29,053 nucleotides of DNA from Chara braunii (lineage: Eukaryota > Streptophyta > Charophyceae > Charales > Characeae), in NCBI GenBank assembly GCA_003427395.1, contig BFEA01000601.1, positions 57,815 to 86,867 of the forward strand. Direction: 5' to 3'. Positions 1-8,737 of this stretch are shown here, piece after piece. Made by a program: the position numbers and the translations under genes. How positions within the stretch are numbered: the first letter of the stretch is position 1; each line of letters opens with the position of its first letter. The notes under the pieces are model-generated. The model had not been told where the DNA came from. It did no database searches and saw only the letters and a program-made list of their open reading frames with translations.

Positions 1-142
1 GCGCAGTGATGGAGATAGATGATGAAGGAGATAGATTAGGAAAGATAGCGCAATGATGGAGATAGATGACGAAGGAGATAGATTAGGAAAGATAGGGCAA
101 CGATGGAGATAGACGACGAAAGGTCGGTAGAGATCGCGCACC
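1..142. repeat. 47-bp tandem repeat, about 3 copies
   Basis: A purine-rich unit starting GCGCARTGATGGAGATAGAT begins at 1, 48 and 95, so the period is 47 bp. The third copy decays after about 30 bases. Both strands are open for short stretches only because the unit lacks stops; I see no gene. Confidence 0.85.
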
Positions 143-1198
143 GATGGAGAGAGATGGAGAGAGGACGCGCAACAATGGTTAGCGATGCCATAGCGATGGA
201 GAGAGAAGGCATAGCGATGCTTAGCGATGGCGCATCGATGGAGATAGATAGCGCGCCGATGGAGAGAGTTGCCGCAGCGATGACCAAGATTTGTTATTGG
301 ACAACATCAGTTCCATCGCGTTAGACCTTCGTTAAGCATACCTGTCACTTGTTTCGTGCGATTCCACAGTGATGGGCGGCTGCACCGACGACGGCCTGAA
401 ACAACAATACAATGGTGATGGTGGGATCGCGCAGGAGTGATGGAGAGACTCTGGTGCAGGGATGGAGGTTGCCGGGTGGTCGAGAGAGATGACGCAGTGA
501 TGGAGTGAGATGGAGAGTGATCACTCAGCGATGGAGGGAGATCGTGCAGCAATGGAAAGAGAAATCGCGTAGCTCTGCGGTGGGCTAACACTGGCCAGGG
601 CTTCGATAGCGATGGCCAGCGCTGCGGTGGAGAGCGATGGCGCAGCGATGGAACGCGTTACAATGCCCAACGCTGCGATGGCAGCGATAGCGATGGCGCA
701 GCGATGGAACGCGTTACAATGGCCAACGCTGCGATGGCAGCGATAGCGATGGCCAGCCCTGCGATGGGAGCGATGGCGATTGTCAGCGCTGAGATGGTCA
801 GGCGAGCGCGACGGCTGCGATGGGGGATGGCCAACACTGCGGTGGAGAGCGATGGCGCAGCGATGGAGAGAGATGGCATGACGATGAGAAAGATGACGCA
901 GTGATGGAACACGTTACAATGGCCAGCGCTGCGATGGCAGCGATAGCGATGGCCTGCGCTGCGATGGGAGCGATGGTGATTGTCAGTGCTGCGCTGGTCA
1001 TGCGAGCACGACGGCTGCGATGGGGAATGGTCAGCACTGCGGTGGAGAGCGATGGCGCACCGATGGAGAGATGGCGCAACGATGGAACCAGCGTTGCGAT
1101 GGCAGCGATAACGATGGCCGGCGCCACGACGGGAGCGATGTCGATTGTCAGCGCTGTGATGGTCAGGCGAGCGCGACCGCTGCGATGGGGGATATAGC
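143..1198. repeat. Degenerate GCGATGG minisatellite with a higher-order unit of about 200 bp
   Basis: The short word GCGATGG and variants recur throughout. From about 600 a longer unit is visible: the word CGTTACAATGGCC occurs at 711 and 911 (exactly 200 bp apart), with matching sequence for most of the interval. A third, shortened copy aligns from about 1,091, 165 bp after the second, and a partial copy lies at 655. Open frames on both strands give Ala/Met/Ile-rich translations that merely follow the repeat. I regard none of them as genes. Confidence 0.8.
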
Positions 1199-1210
1199 TT
1201 TGCGTCACGA

Positions 1211-1315
1211 TGGCGATGAGCTAAGCGCATCGATGGCGATGGTGCATGCCAAACGTTGGAGATGGCGATGAGCTAAGCGCATCAATGGCGATGGTGCATG
1301 GGTAAGCGCATCGAT
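1211..1315. repeat. 52-bp tandem duplication
   Basis: TGGCGATGAGCTAAGCGCAT starts at 1211 and again at 1263, followed in both copies by GATGGCGATGGTGCATG. It is the downstream edge of the GATGG-type repeat block. Confidence 0.8.
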
Positions 1316-2490
1316 ATCAAACGCCGTTGACATTTGCAAAATGTCCGAATGACAACGACACCGAAACTTATAGATTTTCGGTGTTTTTGACCTCGGCGCA
1401 CAACGAATCGTCTGGCCTTGGCGCGCAATACACCGTCGCCTGGCCTCGACGCGCAACGAACCACCTCGGCGCACAACGAATCACCGCACCATATAGATTC
1501 TATAGATTCTTGCGCCTGATCTCGTGCGTCGGATCAGCCTGCCCCTTGTTTTCGGGAACTGTCACATCATTGCACGCTGGAGTTGAAGGAGATTTTGTGG
1601 CCATTGGCATATCAGTGGCTCCGTTCATCTGCGCCGTTGAAAATTGTTGATCGACGACTGACAATTTCTGGTACCTCTTACCCGTTTATAGGCCCTGGCG
1701 TTTTATGGGCCCAGGGGTGCGATATGCGAATCGATTCGGCCCCACCTCGATCCTGACGCGAGGCCTGCTGCAGCGAAGTATAAAAGGCGTTGCAGCCCTC
1801 ACGTTATCCCTTTTGTTGTCGCTCCACAGGTCAAGTCGTGCTATCGCTTCCGCACGCGTTCTGATATTTGGTCTTCAACCCCCCCCACCTTCCGCCATAG
1901 CCCGTTCACTCTTCGCTCTTCGCTCTTCCTAGCTCGATATCCCTCTGTCCGCAGTTGCCGCATTGTGTTCGGTTCGCTCTTCGCTCTTCACTCTTCGCTC
2001 TTCACTCTTCGCTCTTCACTCTTCGCTCTTCCTAGCTCGATATCCCTCCACCATCGCTGGTTCGGTGGTCGCACATCCATATCCGTCTGATGTTGGTCGC
2101 TCGCTCAATGCACGACGAAGGCGAAATTCTGTAACTTGATTTGCCCTATTCTGTGTCCGATGTCCGAACAGATTCCCAGATGCCCTGTCTCTACCTGCAG
2201 GATATAACACCGCAGTTGCCGCATGTTGAACTCCGAATCAATTCTCGGTTTTGTTGTTTCACCACTGGACGTGTTCTGATGTTTTTTCTCTACCCTCCAC
2301 CTCCGTCCGCCATAGCCGATCCGCGTTCCGCAGCTCGATTACCTTTCGTCATAGCCACGATAACGTTTTTATAAAGCTGCTCGATCCCCTTCGCAACTTG
2401 TAGTCGTCACTGCGCATCAATACCTAGTTTCTACACTGAACACCGAATCAATTCCCGTTTTTCGCTCACCTGTCCCTTGTGAGGTCGCCG
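1316..2490. other. Non-coding stretch, no supported gene
   Basis: Short open frames here (for example 1327-1650 and 1705-1932) show no recognisable domain or conserved motif. From 1,380 to 1,490 a CGCRCAACGAAYC word recurs. Sequences near 1,853-1,905 and 2,268-2,320 are diverged copies of each other (both contain TCCGCCATAGCC), and GCAGTTGCCGCAT occurs at 1951 and near 2212. Weak copies of the 22-bp palindrome described separately lie at 1722, 2229 and 2439. Confidence 0.6.
1908..2049. repeat. Short CTCTTC-type tandem repeat
   Basis: CGCTCTTCACTCTT is repeated in tandem around 1976-2030. The block is flanked by two copies of TCTTCCTAGCTCGATATCCC (about 1924 and 2027), which suggests that a larger unit of roughly 100 bp was duplicated. 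Confidence 0.75.
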
Positions 2491-2491
2491 A

Positions 2492-2495
2492 NNNN

Positions 2496-2561
<66 letters not shown>
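2492..2561. repeat. Assembly gap (4 N) and (AT)n microsatellite
   Basis: Four Ns at 2492-2495 are followed by an uninterrupted AT dinucleotide run to about 2561. The gap probably reflects the difficulty of sequencing this run, so the true repeat length is uncertain. Confidence 0.95.
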
Positions 2562-2562
<1 letters not shown>

Positions 2563-2565
<3 letters not shown>

Positions 2566-3143
2566 TGCGAGTCAGTTCGCAGTTTGCGACGTACACTGCG
2601 ACTGCGAGTTAATTCGCAGTCTTCCCAAGGTTAGACACATATTTCATTAATTAAAGGCAGTTCTTTATTTCCACAACTGCGAGTCAGTTCACACTTTTTT
2701 AGCAACACTGCTGGAGGAGTTGATAACCTCCGTCTCCAGAACTGGGAGTTAGTTCGCACTCGTAGACACCCATGCCGTGTGTCTTTCAGGTCTTCAGTTC
2801 CACAATTCCGAGTTAGTTCGCACTTTCCCCTAGTACTGCGGGTTGCAATTGTTGTCTTGTCTCCAGAACTGCGAGTTACTTCGCACTTGTCGACACCCTT
2901 TGCACTTGTCGATAAACCACATCTTACTCGTTTCGAGGGCAGCGAGTCGGGTCGCAATCTTTCCGAAGAGTTGTTGTCTTTCTTGTCCTTTACCTGATTG
3001 TTGTGATTTCGTGTGCATTTCGAACACCCATCTCTTACGTCCTTTTCGTCCTCCATTTCGTCAAGTCCGAGTTAGTTCGCACTTTGCTACTGTAGTATTG
3101 GGAATCGTCCTCCATTTCGTCAAGTCCGAGTTAGTTCGCACTT
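2563..3143. repeat. Cluster of nine 22-bp palindromic motifs
   Basis: Nine copies of an imperfect palindrome start at 2563, 2600, 2675, 2740, 2804, 2867, 2938, 3063 and 3122. The left arm is AANTGCGART, a 2-base centre follows, and the right arm is RTTCGCACTT. The copy at 2600-2621 has perfect 8-bp outer arms (GACTGCGA / TCGCAGTC). Spacing is mostly 37-75 bp, and intervening sequence is only partly shared, so the motif is better conserved than its surroundings. The function is unknown. It could be a protein-binding site array upstream of the gene starting at 3222, or the recurring part of a decayed repeat. Confidence 0.8.
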
Positions 3144-3165
3144 TGATTCTGTAGTGTTGGGAAAA
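3048..3165. repeat. 59-bp tandem duplication containing the palindrome
   Basis: TCGTCCTCCATTTCGTCAAG followed by a 22-bp palindrome is present twice, with the palindrome at 3063 and 3122 (period 59 bp). Copies differ at a few positions (for example TACTGTAGTATT against TTCTGTAGTGTT). Confidence 0.85.
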
Positions 3166-3221
3166 CCTTGTTGCTTTCCTTCCGGTCATCCGACTTGGTC
3201 TGAGGTTGGGGGTATTAGTCA

Positions 3222-3746
3222 ATGGATGGGAGTACAATGGCGTCCGCAAACAACACATCCACAAGCGTTGAACCATCTGCCCCCGGGGAGGGACGAACTC
3301 TTCAGCGATCTAGTCCTCAGTATATCCACACAAGAAAAACACAATGGTTTTTGGACTTCGTTGTTCAGGGGGACCTTTTTGGGCCAGTTGTTTTCATGCG
3401 ACCCGCTTGCTTTCCGGATGCTGAGGGAGCGGACAACGTTCTTCCTCTCGGTGCCATCGTTTCATACGACAGGGTTGCTGGAGGTTTGCTCAAGCTGCAC
3501 ACTAACGGCTTGTACGACGAGTGCAGACTGCCTCTCAGAGATGTTAAGGGTGTGATAGTGCCCATCAAGCGTTTCGCGGGGTATGACTCGAACATGACGT
3601 TGTGCCATCACTTCAAAGGGCTTTACGAAGGCGGCAGCAAACGTCTTCCATCGCCAGTGGAATACCTCAATCTCGCGCTAAAGGTGTCGAAACAACATCC
3701 GGTTCTTCCGCGAGAACATGTTTTTTCGGCTTCTGCCACCCCATGA
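3222..3746 (+). CDS. N-terminal segment, unknown function
   Basis: This is an open frame of 174 codons starting with ATG in an AATGGATGG context, the first ATG of the collinear series. The first 30 residues are Ser/Thr/Pro-rich and probably disordered. Residues 30-170 look globular and hydrophobic (IHTRKTQWFLDFVVQGDLFG, then VLPLGAIVSYDR and GVIVPIKRFAGYDSN). I recognise no domain. The frame ends in TGA just after a T6 run at 3721-3726. The next frame is open across the same point, so this end may be a frameshift in that homopolymer or an unrecognised intron, not the true end. Translation quality argues that the segment is coding. Confidence 0.5.
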   Translation: MDGSTMASANNTSTSVEPSAPGEGRTLQRSSPQYIHTRKTQWFLDFVVQGDLFGPVVFMRPACFPDAEGADNVLPLGAIVSYDRVAGGLLKLHTNGLYDECRLPLRDVKGVIVPIKRFAGYDSNMTLCHHFKGLYEGGSKRLPSPVEYLNLALKVSKQHPVLPREHVFSASATP

Positions 3747-4220
3747 GGGGTCGTTCGGCTTGGCTCAAGAAACTCCTGAGACGACAGTGGGGCGCGGGCG
3801 TGTGATTCACGACGCTGGGGGTCAGGTCAAGGGGCTCGCGCGCAGCATTCACACACAGGTCGGCCCGGATGCTCGTGGGAGCACGTCAGACTTGCATTCT
3901 CCAGATGCAGGAACTCACCGGGTCGGTACTCCGAAAATCCTCAAGGTCTGCTGCGGGGACGACACGTATTCGCTTCGAGATGAGACGAGAAGAGAATCCG
4001 GCAGATCGGGGCAAGATGTCGGAGGGAATCAGGCTGAAGGGATGGGCGCTGTCCGCGAAAGCTCTGGCGGGGAGCCGACTTCTACGGAGAAGAAGCGCGA
4101 GCGACAGAGGATGGTGCGAGAGGAGGTGGCGGAGGAAACCCTCCGCATGAAGAGGATGAGAGGAAAATCGGAGGTGATGATAGGCGGGGATGGAGGTGAC
4201 AGCGGAGGAAACCCTCGGGA
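3747..4220 (+). CDS. Charged low-complexity linker segment
   Basis: The frame that is open from 3718 to 4386 reads here as a strongly charged stretch rich in Glu, Arg, Lys and Gly, including EKKRERQRMVREEVAEETLR (possible coiled coil) and a Gly/Asp patch. It links the N-terminal segment with the following globular one. At about 4212-4225 the apparent coding frame moves to the next one, where RPSKEEGATASKQKFFEFQK leads directly into the following segment. Other frames are also partly open here, so the exact reading path is uncertain. Confidence 0.35.
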
Positions 4221-5015
4221 AAGAGGCCGTCGAAGGAAGAGGGTGCGACGGCAAGTAAACAAAAGTTTTTCGAATTCCAAAAGCTGCTTTTGGGAAAGAG
4301 TCCGAACAACGCTCACTGGTCGCTGGCAAAAAAAGATTTGTTACTCGCCGACAAGGAGTACGTCGTTGCCGTTGGCAATGCATTGAGGCAGTGGGTGCCG
4401 CTCGTGACGGCCGTTGATAACGTTTTCCGCAAAGGCATGAAGTTTTACGATAAATGGGCGGAGGAGAAGTTGTTGGGTGGCGACGGAAAGACGCCATTGT
4501 CGAGGCCGGGCAAATACATGCTAGAAAAATCTCCGGGTCTTCAAGCAATTCCGGAAATGGGCTCAAAAGGGGCGGCCGGCGAAACGAAGATTGGGTGGCT
4601 GGTCCGGGTCCCGCCGCCTCCAACCAAAAAAGAAACGCAAGCGGACGACAAGTTTTTCGTAATCATGAAGGAGCCGGACATGTTCTGTTGGCAGTGTCTC
4701 GCGGACATGACCGATGTCGAGAAACTGTCGATCCTCGACGACATTCTTGCACAAAGGGGAGTGTTCGTGCAATCGGCGGGCGGACATATGAAACGATAAC
4801 ATAAACCTGGAATTAAAGACATGGTCGAGACGAGGAAAGTGAAACGCGTGATGCTCCGGATGTTTCACTATATCTTGTTCCTTGAAACGGAGGAGGACGA
4901 AGATATTTGGCGCTACGAGAGCCCTTTTTTCCGGACCGAGGGGCGGCTTCTGGAGGAATTCGGGCCGCAGCGCCTCACTCGACAAGTGTGGGCAGAACTG
5001 CGAAACGTACTCTTC
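4221..5015 (+). CDS. Globular segment before the methyltransferase-like region
   Basis: The frame is clear from about 4221 through NNAHWSLAKKDLLLADKEYV and continues to GVFVQSAGGHMKR. A single TAA at 4797-4799 then interrupts it; CAA (Gln) to TAA is the simplest explanation, because the same frame stays open and well structured afterwards (VKRVMLRMFHYILFLETEED). Near 5011-5020 the sensible translation moves to another frame, consistent with loss of one base. A Trp/Lys-rich start, a Pro stretch (PPPPTKK) and an acidic helix (MTDVEKLSILDDILAQRG) are visible. I recognise no domain. A nominal start within the segment (4290) would need TTG, so I treat it as an internal part and not as a separate gene. 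Confidence 0.5.
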
Positions 5016-5549
5016 CGCACGAGAAGGAGTCCCTCGACGACACGAAGAGATTGTACGAGGATGACAGGTTCCCTAAATCTTTCGAAAAGTCTGTCCGTTC
5101 CATCTTACGACGGACGGAAGAAGAAGTTCGAGACACGATCAGGGTCAGCGGGGATGTGAGGCACATCAAATGGCCCAACCTCAACCGGGTGACCAACCTT
5201 ATTCCTTTCGCTTTCCCGCCTTCCCAAGCTCACAGTCATATCACTGAGATCCGTGAGATTATGCGACATTACGTGTGCAACCTGTACGTCCTCGATTTGT
5301 GTGATCCCACACTCCTCGCAGACTGGCGAGAAGACGATTTCGCCAACTTGCAAGGCGTTCTCCAAACACTGTCGCCAACGCACAGGGCACTTGTGGTCTT
5401 TTTCCCCTCTCGATGGGAGCTCAGTTTTTTGAAAGGCATGGCCAGGCTTAGCGTCCATCACGTCAGGACAGGGAAGTGGGTGCGCCATGCACAAAAGCAG
5501 GCTACTGTCCGGGAAGGCAATATGCTGGTTGAGGAGTGTGACCGCCTGT
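5016..5549 (+). CDS. Methyltransferase-like segment, first half (motif IV side)
   Basis: This is part of the frame open from 4907 to 5701. After a charged helix (HEKESLDDTKRLYEDD) the segment reads NLYVLDLCDPTLLADW, then a helix and ALVVFFPSRWELSFLKGMAR. The pattern (hydrophobic strand ending in Asp-Pro, helix, second hydrophobic strand VVFF) is what follows motif IV in DNA N4/N6 methyltransferases, where DPPY or DPPW is expected. Here the motif is CDPT (5300-5311), so catalysis is doubtful. The sensible reading passes to the next frame at about 5549 (CDRL then VVVFNGEN), as expected from loss of one G. Domain assignment is inference from motif pattern, not from a search. Confidence 0.45.
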
Positions 5550-5550
5550 C

Positions 5551-6480
5551 GTGGTTTTCAATGGCGAGAACCTGGCAGACAACACAGTGGCAGTCTACCC
5601 GGCCAGTAGCCCGACAAAGGCCTCTCGTGCTCATGGTCCAAGTCCGGCCAAACACGCGCTGGCGGCCCGCTCGAAAGTTGTCTGTTTGTCGGACCCATTA
5701 GGACAGGCTGTGGCGTGTTTCGACGTGGCGGAAGAGGAAAGGTTCTCTCGTAACATGTGGGAGGACGGCGGCGTGACAAGTGTTCGTGGAGCTGCTTACG
5801 GGGAGATGGAGCGGAACGCGTCCCATCTACTTGGTCTACTTGAAAACTTTTGCAAAGCTGGGCAAACTGTGTTTTTCTTTGGGAAGGCGCATGCGTCTGT
5901 CGTGTGGGGGCTCCTGCGCACCGGTCGGAACGTCTTCGCGTTGGAGAACGATACGAAGATGATCGATTACCTTAACGAGTTCGGTAAGACACACGTGGCA
6001 GACACTCGCAATGCTTGCGAGTTTGTCCAGACCACCGACGAACGAAACTGGGATCCCAAACGTGACATGTATTGGAAATTGCCGGGGAACAAAAGAACGG
6101 AGGTTTGGGACTTCCTTTTCCAACCCGGACCGCCATCTCTGGCCGACCTCGAATATAGTCGACGGAGAAACCTGGTGTTCGGTGTGTTGAATGGGTACCA
6201 CAATGCACCCAGGGAGTCTGTCGCGCATTTCCTGAGAAGGCTGGAGCACGTTTACTTCATGGTGGCCAAGCCGCTCACCCTCGAAAACTACAAGGCGCAG
6301 TTTGACGAGGAGGACCCTTTCGACGCTAAAGACATGGAGGAGCTGAGCGACTCCGAAACCTTCAATTTCGAGTCCATGCCACTTCCTCGGGTGGTTGGAC
6401 AGGTTGGTGATGAAGGGGAAGGTGGTCCTCGGAGATACAGCACGTCCCCTTCCGATTTGAAGCGTGTGTTTCGGGGCTAA
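5551..6480 (+). CDS. Methyltransferase-like segment, second half (motif I side)
   Basis: This is an open frame of 309 codons. At 5863-5952 it reads QTVFFFGKAHASVVWGLL and then RTGRNVFALEND. This corresponds to the SAM-binding motif I of class-beta DNA methyltransferases (strand, F-x-G-x-A/G, helix, second strand ending in an acidic residue that would contact the ribose). The segment follows the motif IV-like part, so the order IV then I is the permuted order of class beta. After this come a basic/Trp-containing region, a region with HFLRRLEHVYFMVAK and an acidic tail. The frame ends in a TAA at 6478-6480, but the same frame continues openly after it, so that stop is probably a mutation. The role, if ever active, would be DNA or RNA base methylation or SAM binding; this is unproven. 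Confidence 0.5.
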   Translation: MVFNGENLADNTVAVYPASSPTKASRAHGPSPAKHALAARSKVVCLSDPLGQAVACFDVAEEERFSRNMWEDGGVTSVRGAAYGEMERNASHLLGLLENFCKAGQTVFFFGKAHASVVWGLLRTGRNVFALENDTKMIDYLNEFGKTHVADTRNACEFVQTTDERNWDPKRDMYWKLPGNKRTEVWDFLFQPGPPSLADLEYSRRRNLVFGVLNGYHNAPRESVAHFLRRLEHVYFMVAKPLTLENYKAQFDEEDPFDAKDMEELSDSETFNFESMPLPRVVGQVGDEGEGGPRRYSTSPSDLKRVFRG

Positions 6481-7755
6481 CCAGTCGACGACCAATCGTC
6501 TGATGACGGGGAGGAAGAGAGAGACTATGATCACGAACCTTGTGACAGGCTCCCTGTGGACCATGACACCTGGCAGAATGACAGACTCTACTTCTTCGGC
6601 AAGTATCACCGGTTCACGCCGGAGGATGTCTGGGGACACAACATCGTCTGGCACCCGAGGATATTCCAACCTGCTGTGAAAAATGGAAAGTGGGTCATGG
6701 CAATGAAGGGGGCCGATGGCAAGTGGAGTGGAATGAAGAGACTGGGAGCGGGTACATTTCAGAGAACGGCGAGAGATGCTCTGGTGAAGCATTTGAGTCT
6801 TATGAACCCCGAAAGGAGCGATCCGGACGTCGTTGTGTATGCAGAACAAAAGCTAAATGAGTTGTACGCCGGCAAAATGTTGGAGTTTCGAGCTCCTTTC
6901 TACACACTCGAAACGGCACCGTCCCGTGGCATTTACTGGCGCATGCCGCAACCTCCATCGGGCGGTCAACATCCGGGAGGGGGTGGAGGAGGAGACAAAG
7001 GAGACGACGGAGGTGGCGGAGGAGACGGCTCACAGATTGCCGGAAAGGGGACGGGAGAGACGTCGTCAGGAGAGAAGGCGTCCAATGGAAAGGGGTCAGG
7101 CGGAAAGGACTCGGGCGGAAAGGGGTCGGGCGGGAAGGGGTCGGGCGGAAAGGGGTCGGGCGGAAAGTGTAGAACGTCAGGGAGTCCCCAGTACATGGAA
7201 ACTGACCCCCACTATGTAGGGAGTCGAGATTCCGACATGCGAGTCGAGGCCACCCTGAGGTCTGATAAAGTGCGAGTAGATTCGCACTTGTCTGCGAGGA
7301 CTTTGTTTCCCGTTGTCGAGGAGAGTCCATCCCGCCGTGCGCAGCAGAGGTCTCTTGTGCTCAACACCTTGCTCCTGAAAGAGGGCGAGAGTCTGCAGCA
7401 TACGGCGGCACTTCTGGAGGGCGGGATGCTTGGATTGCGAAGGAGCGAAGGTGCGACCTTCAGTTCCCTCCGCTCGGGCGAGCGCCACAAACTCCGAATA
7501 GATTCGGAGTTGCTAACGTCGCCCTTGAGGCCTTCTCCCAGAAGTGCTCCTCACGCTACAGTTCCGCAGGGCCAAGAAAATGTGACGTCCTACCCCCCAC
7601 ATCTTCAGTTGGGCACAGGGTTTCCCTGCTCAGCTCCGTTCTCATATGTTGGGACTCGAGACTGGCGGTCTCGTGACTTGCTGGAGGGACCCCCTGCAGG
7701 AATGTTGGAGACCGGGGTTGGCGAGTGCTTCGGAGGGTGTGCCAGTCGACGTTGA
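6481..7755 (+). CDS. Segment with Trp/His-rich domain and Gly/Lys repeat linker
   Basis: This continues the preceding frame after its TAA. An acidic stretch leads into DRLYFFGKYHRFTPEDVWGH, a compact Trp-rich region (about 6556-6940), then a Gly-rich linker and a run of five-residue repeats of the type GKGSG (7086-7168, built from a 15-bp DNA repeat). Beyond it, two 22-bp palindromes fall in frame at 7268 and 7490 and encode the similar peptides KVRVDSHL and KLRIDSEL. The segment ends at TGA (7753-7755) within a region of tandem duplication, where the other frames carry the copy that matches the next unit. No enzyme family was recognised. Confidence 0.45.
   Translation, partial: PVDDQSSDDGEEERDYDHEPCDRLPVDHDTWQNDRLYFFGKYHRFTPEDVWGHNIVWHPRIFQPAVKNGKWVMAMKGADGKWSGMKRLGAGTFQRTARDALVKHLSLMNPERSDPDVVVYAEQKLNELYAGKMLEFRAPFYTLETAPSRGIYWRMPQPPSGGQHPGGGGGGDKGDDGGGGGDGSQIAGKGTGETSSGEKASNGKGSGGKDSGGKGSGGKGSGGKGSGGKCRTSGSPQYMETDPHYVGSRDSDMRVEATLRSDKVRVDSHLSARTLFPVVEESPSRRAQQRSLVLNTLLLKEGESLQHTAALLEGGMLGLRRSEGATFSSLRSGERHKLRIDSELLTSPLRPSPRSAPHATVPQGQENVTSYPPHLQLGTGFPCSAPFSYVGTRDWRSRDLLEGPPAGMLETGVGECFGGCASRR
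7086..7168. repeat. 15-bp coding tandem repeat (Gly-Ser-Gly-Gly-Lys)
   Basis: About five copies of AAGGGGTCGGGCGGA encode a flexible, basic Gly/Ser/Lys linker within the large gene. Copies are nearly identical, suggesting recent slippage expansion. Confidence 0.85.
7268..7289. repeat. 22-bp palindrome inside coding sequence
   Basis: The left arm is AAGTGCGAGT and the right arm is ATTCGCACTT, with AG at the centre. The outer 8 bp are perfectly complementary. It has the same structure as the cluster at 2563-3143, but here lies inside the large gene. Confidence 0.85.
7490..7511. repeat. 22-bp palindrome, perfect 10-bp arms
   Basis: The left arm is AACTCCGAAT and the right arm ATTCGGAGTT, with AG between them: ten perfect pairs. 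Compensatory differences from the copy at 7268 (GTGCGA/TCGCAC against ACTCCGA/TCGGAGT) keep the symmetry. Confidence 0.9.
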
Positions 7756-8000
7756 CAGCAAGAGTGCGGCGGCTCCTTGGAAGAGGAGCGCTCTCCGGGA
7801 ACGCGTGTTGTACAGCGGGAAGAGGAGACTCAACGCTGGCAGTCTCGCAAAGCGTTGGAGACCGGGGGTAGCGAGTGGGAAGGTCATGCTTCGAAGGGTG
7901 CGTCTGTGGACAATGACAGCGAGAGTGCAGCAACTCCTGGGGAAATGCATGCTCTGCAGCGGGAAGAGGAGACTCAACACTGGCCGATTCGCGAAGTCGT
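7704..8000. repeat. Tandem duplication of about 150 bp within the large gene
   Basis: TTGGAGACCGGGGTTGGCGA at 7704 and TTGGAGACCGGGGGTAGCGA at 7855 start two units. Both contain CAGCGGGAAGAGGAGACTCA near their ends. A shorter related stretch lies just upstream (GAGACTGGCGGTCTCGTGAC near 7658). The first full unit carries the in-frame TGA at 7753. Confidence 0.75.
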
Positions 8001-8737
8001 GAAGGGGCTTCACGCAGGAGTGTTGGTGATCGGGACGTCCGAAGAGGTTCTGCACAGTCGTTCGGCCGTGGCCACGACGCAAGAGGGTGTCGTTAAGGGA
8101 GGTCAGTGGACATTCGTGCAAGCTCCCGTTCTTGGCGATGATGAAGGCGAAGAAGAACCTGTGGTGGAAGCTCAGGTTCATGGCGATGAGAAAGGCGGAG
8201 AACCCGTGGTGGAAGGCGGTGAGGTGACGGTCGGCATCCAGACGGATCCACAGCGGAAAGATGATGATTCTTCGTTCACCCGTTGTGGTGAAGAACAGGG
8301 TGATCGACCGTCTGTCCTCAGTACCGGTCGGGAAATGGTTCTTCATGAAGCCATCGAGTTCGGTAACGACTCGGCTGCCACCGAGCTGGTTTAGCGACTC
8401 AGGCGTGGCCGAGGTGCAGAACGTCGAATCCTCCGTGGAAGGCGGTGAGGTGGTAGTCAGCATCAAGATGGATCCAGAGCGGAAAGATCATGATACTCCG
8501 TCCACCCGTTGCGGTGCAGAACAGGGTGATCGAGCGTCTGTCCTCAGTACCGGTCCGGAAATGGTGTTTCATGAAGCCATCGACTTGCCTAGCGACTCAA
8601 CTGCCACCGAGTTGGTTAGCGACACAGCTGTCGCCGAGGTGCAGAACTTCGCATCGTCCATGGACGTTGGCGCAGTGGCGCGACATGAGGGCGAGTTCCC
8701 TCAAAAGGCTCCCGAGCACGGTAAGATTTGTGAATAG
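7756..8737 (+). CDS. Acidic tail segment with tandem repeats
   Basis: The frame continues from 7756 (nominal ATG at 7777) to GTT-TAG at 8392-8394 and then, one base shifted, from there to a stop at 8735-8737. The two parts are tandem copies: EGGEVTVGIQTDPQRKDDDS against EGGEVVVSIKMDPERKDHDT, then STGREMVLHEAIEF against STGPEMVFHEAIDL. At the junction the first copy has GAGCTGGTTTAGCG where the second has GAGTTGGTTAGCG, so one extra T explains both the stop and the shift. A good splice donor (G|GTAAGA, 8721) lies 17 bases before the terminal stop, so that stop is probably intronic. The composition is acidic and likely disordered; no enzyme domain was seen. Confidence 0.45.
8211..8660. repeat. 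226-bp tandem duplication, coding
   Basis: GGAAGGCGGTGAGGTG starts at 8211 and 8437, and homology extends through AACAGGGTGATCG, CCTCAGTACCGGTC and CATGAAGCCATCGA in both units. The only frame-disrupting difference seen is one extra T near 8389 in the first unit. Confidence 0.85.

Noticed and set aside
1327-1932. Open frames at 1327-1650 and 1705-1932
   Set aside because: Short, no motif, and partly made of repeated words.
2563-3143. Reading the 22-bp palindromes as bacterial operator sites or a CRISPR leader
   Set aside because: Spacing is irregular, the surrounding gene has introns, and mitochondrial insertions and retroelements show a eukaryotic genome.
6462-6484. Explaining the TAA at 6478 by a tiny intron ending in CTAACCAG
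   Set aside because: The branch-like CTAAC and CAG are present, but the intron would be about 20 nt, too short for known plant splicing; a point mutation is simpler.
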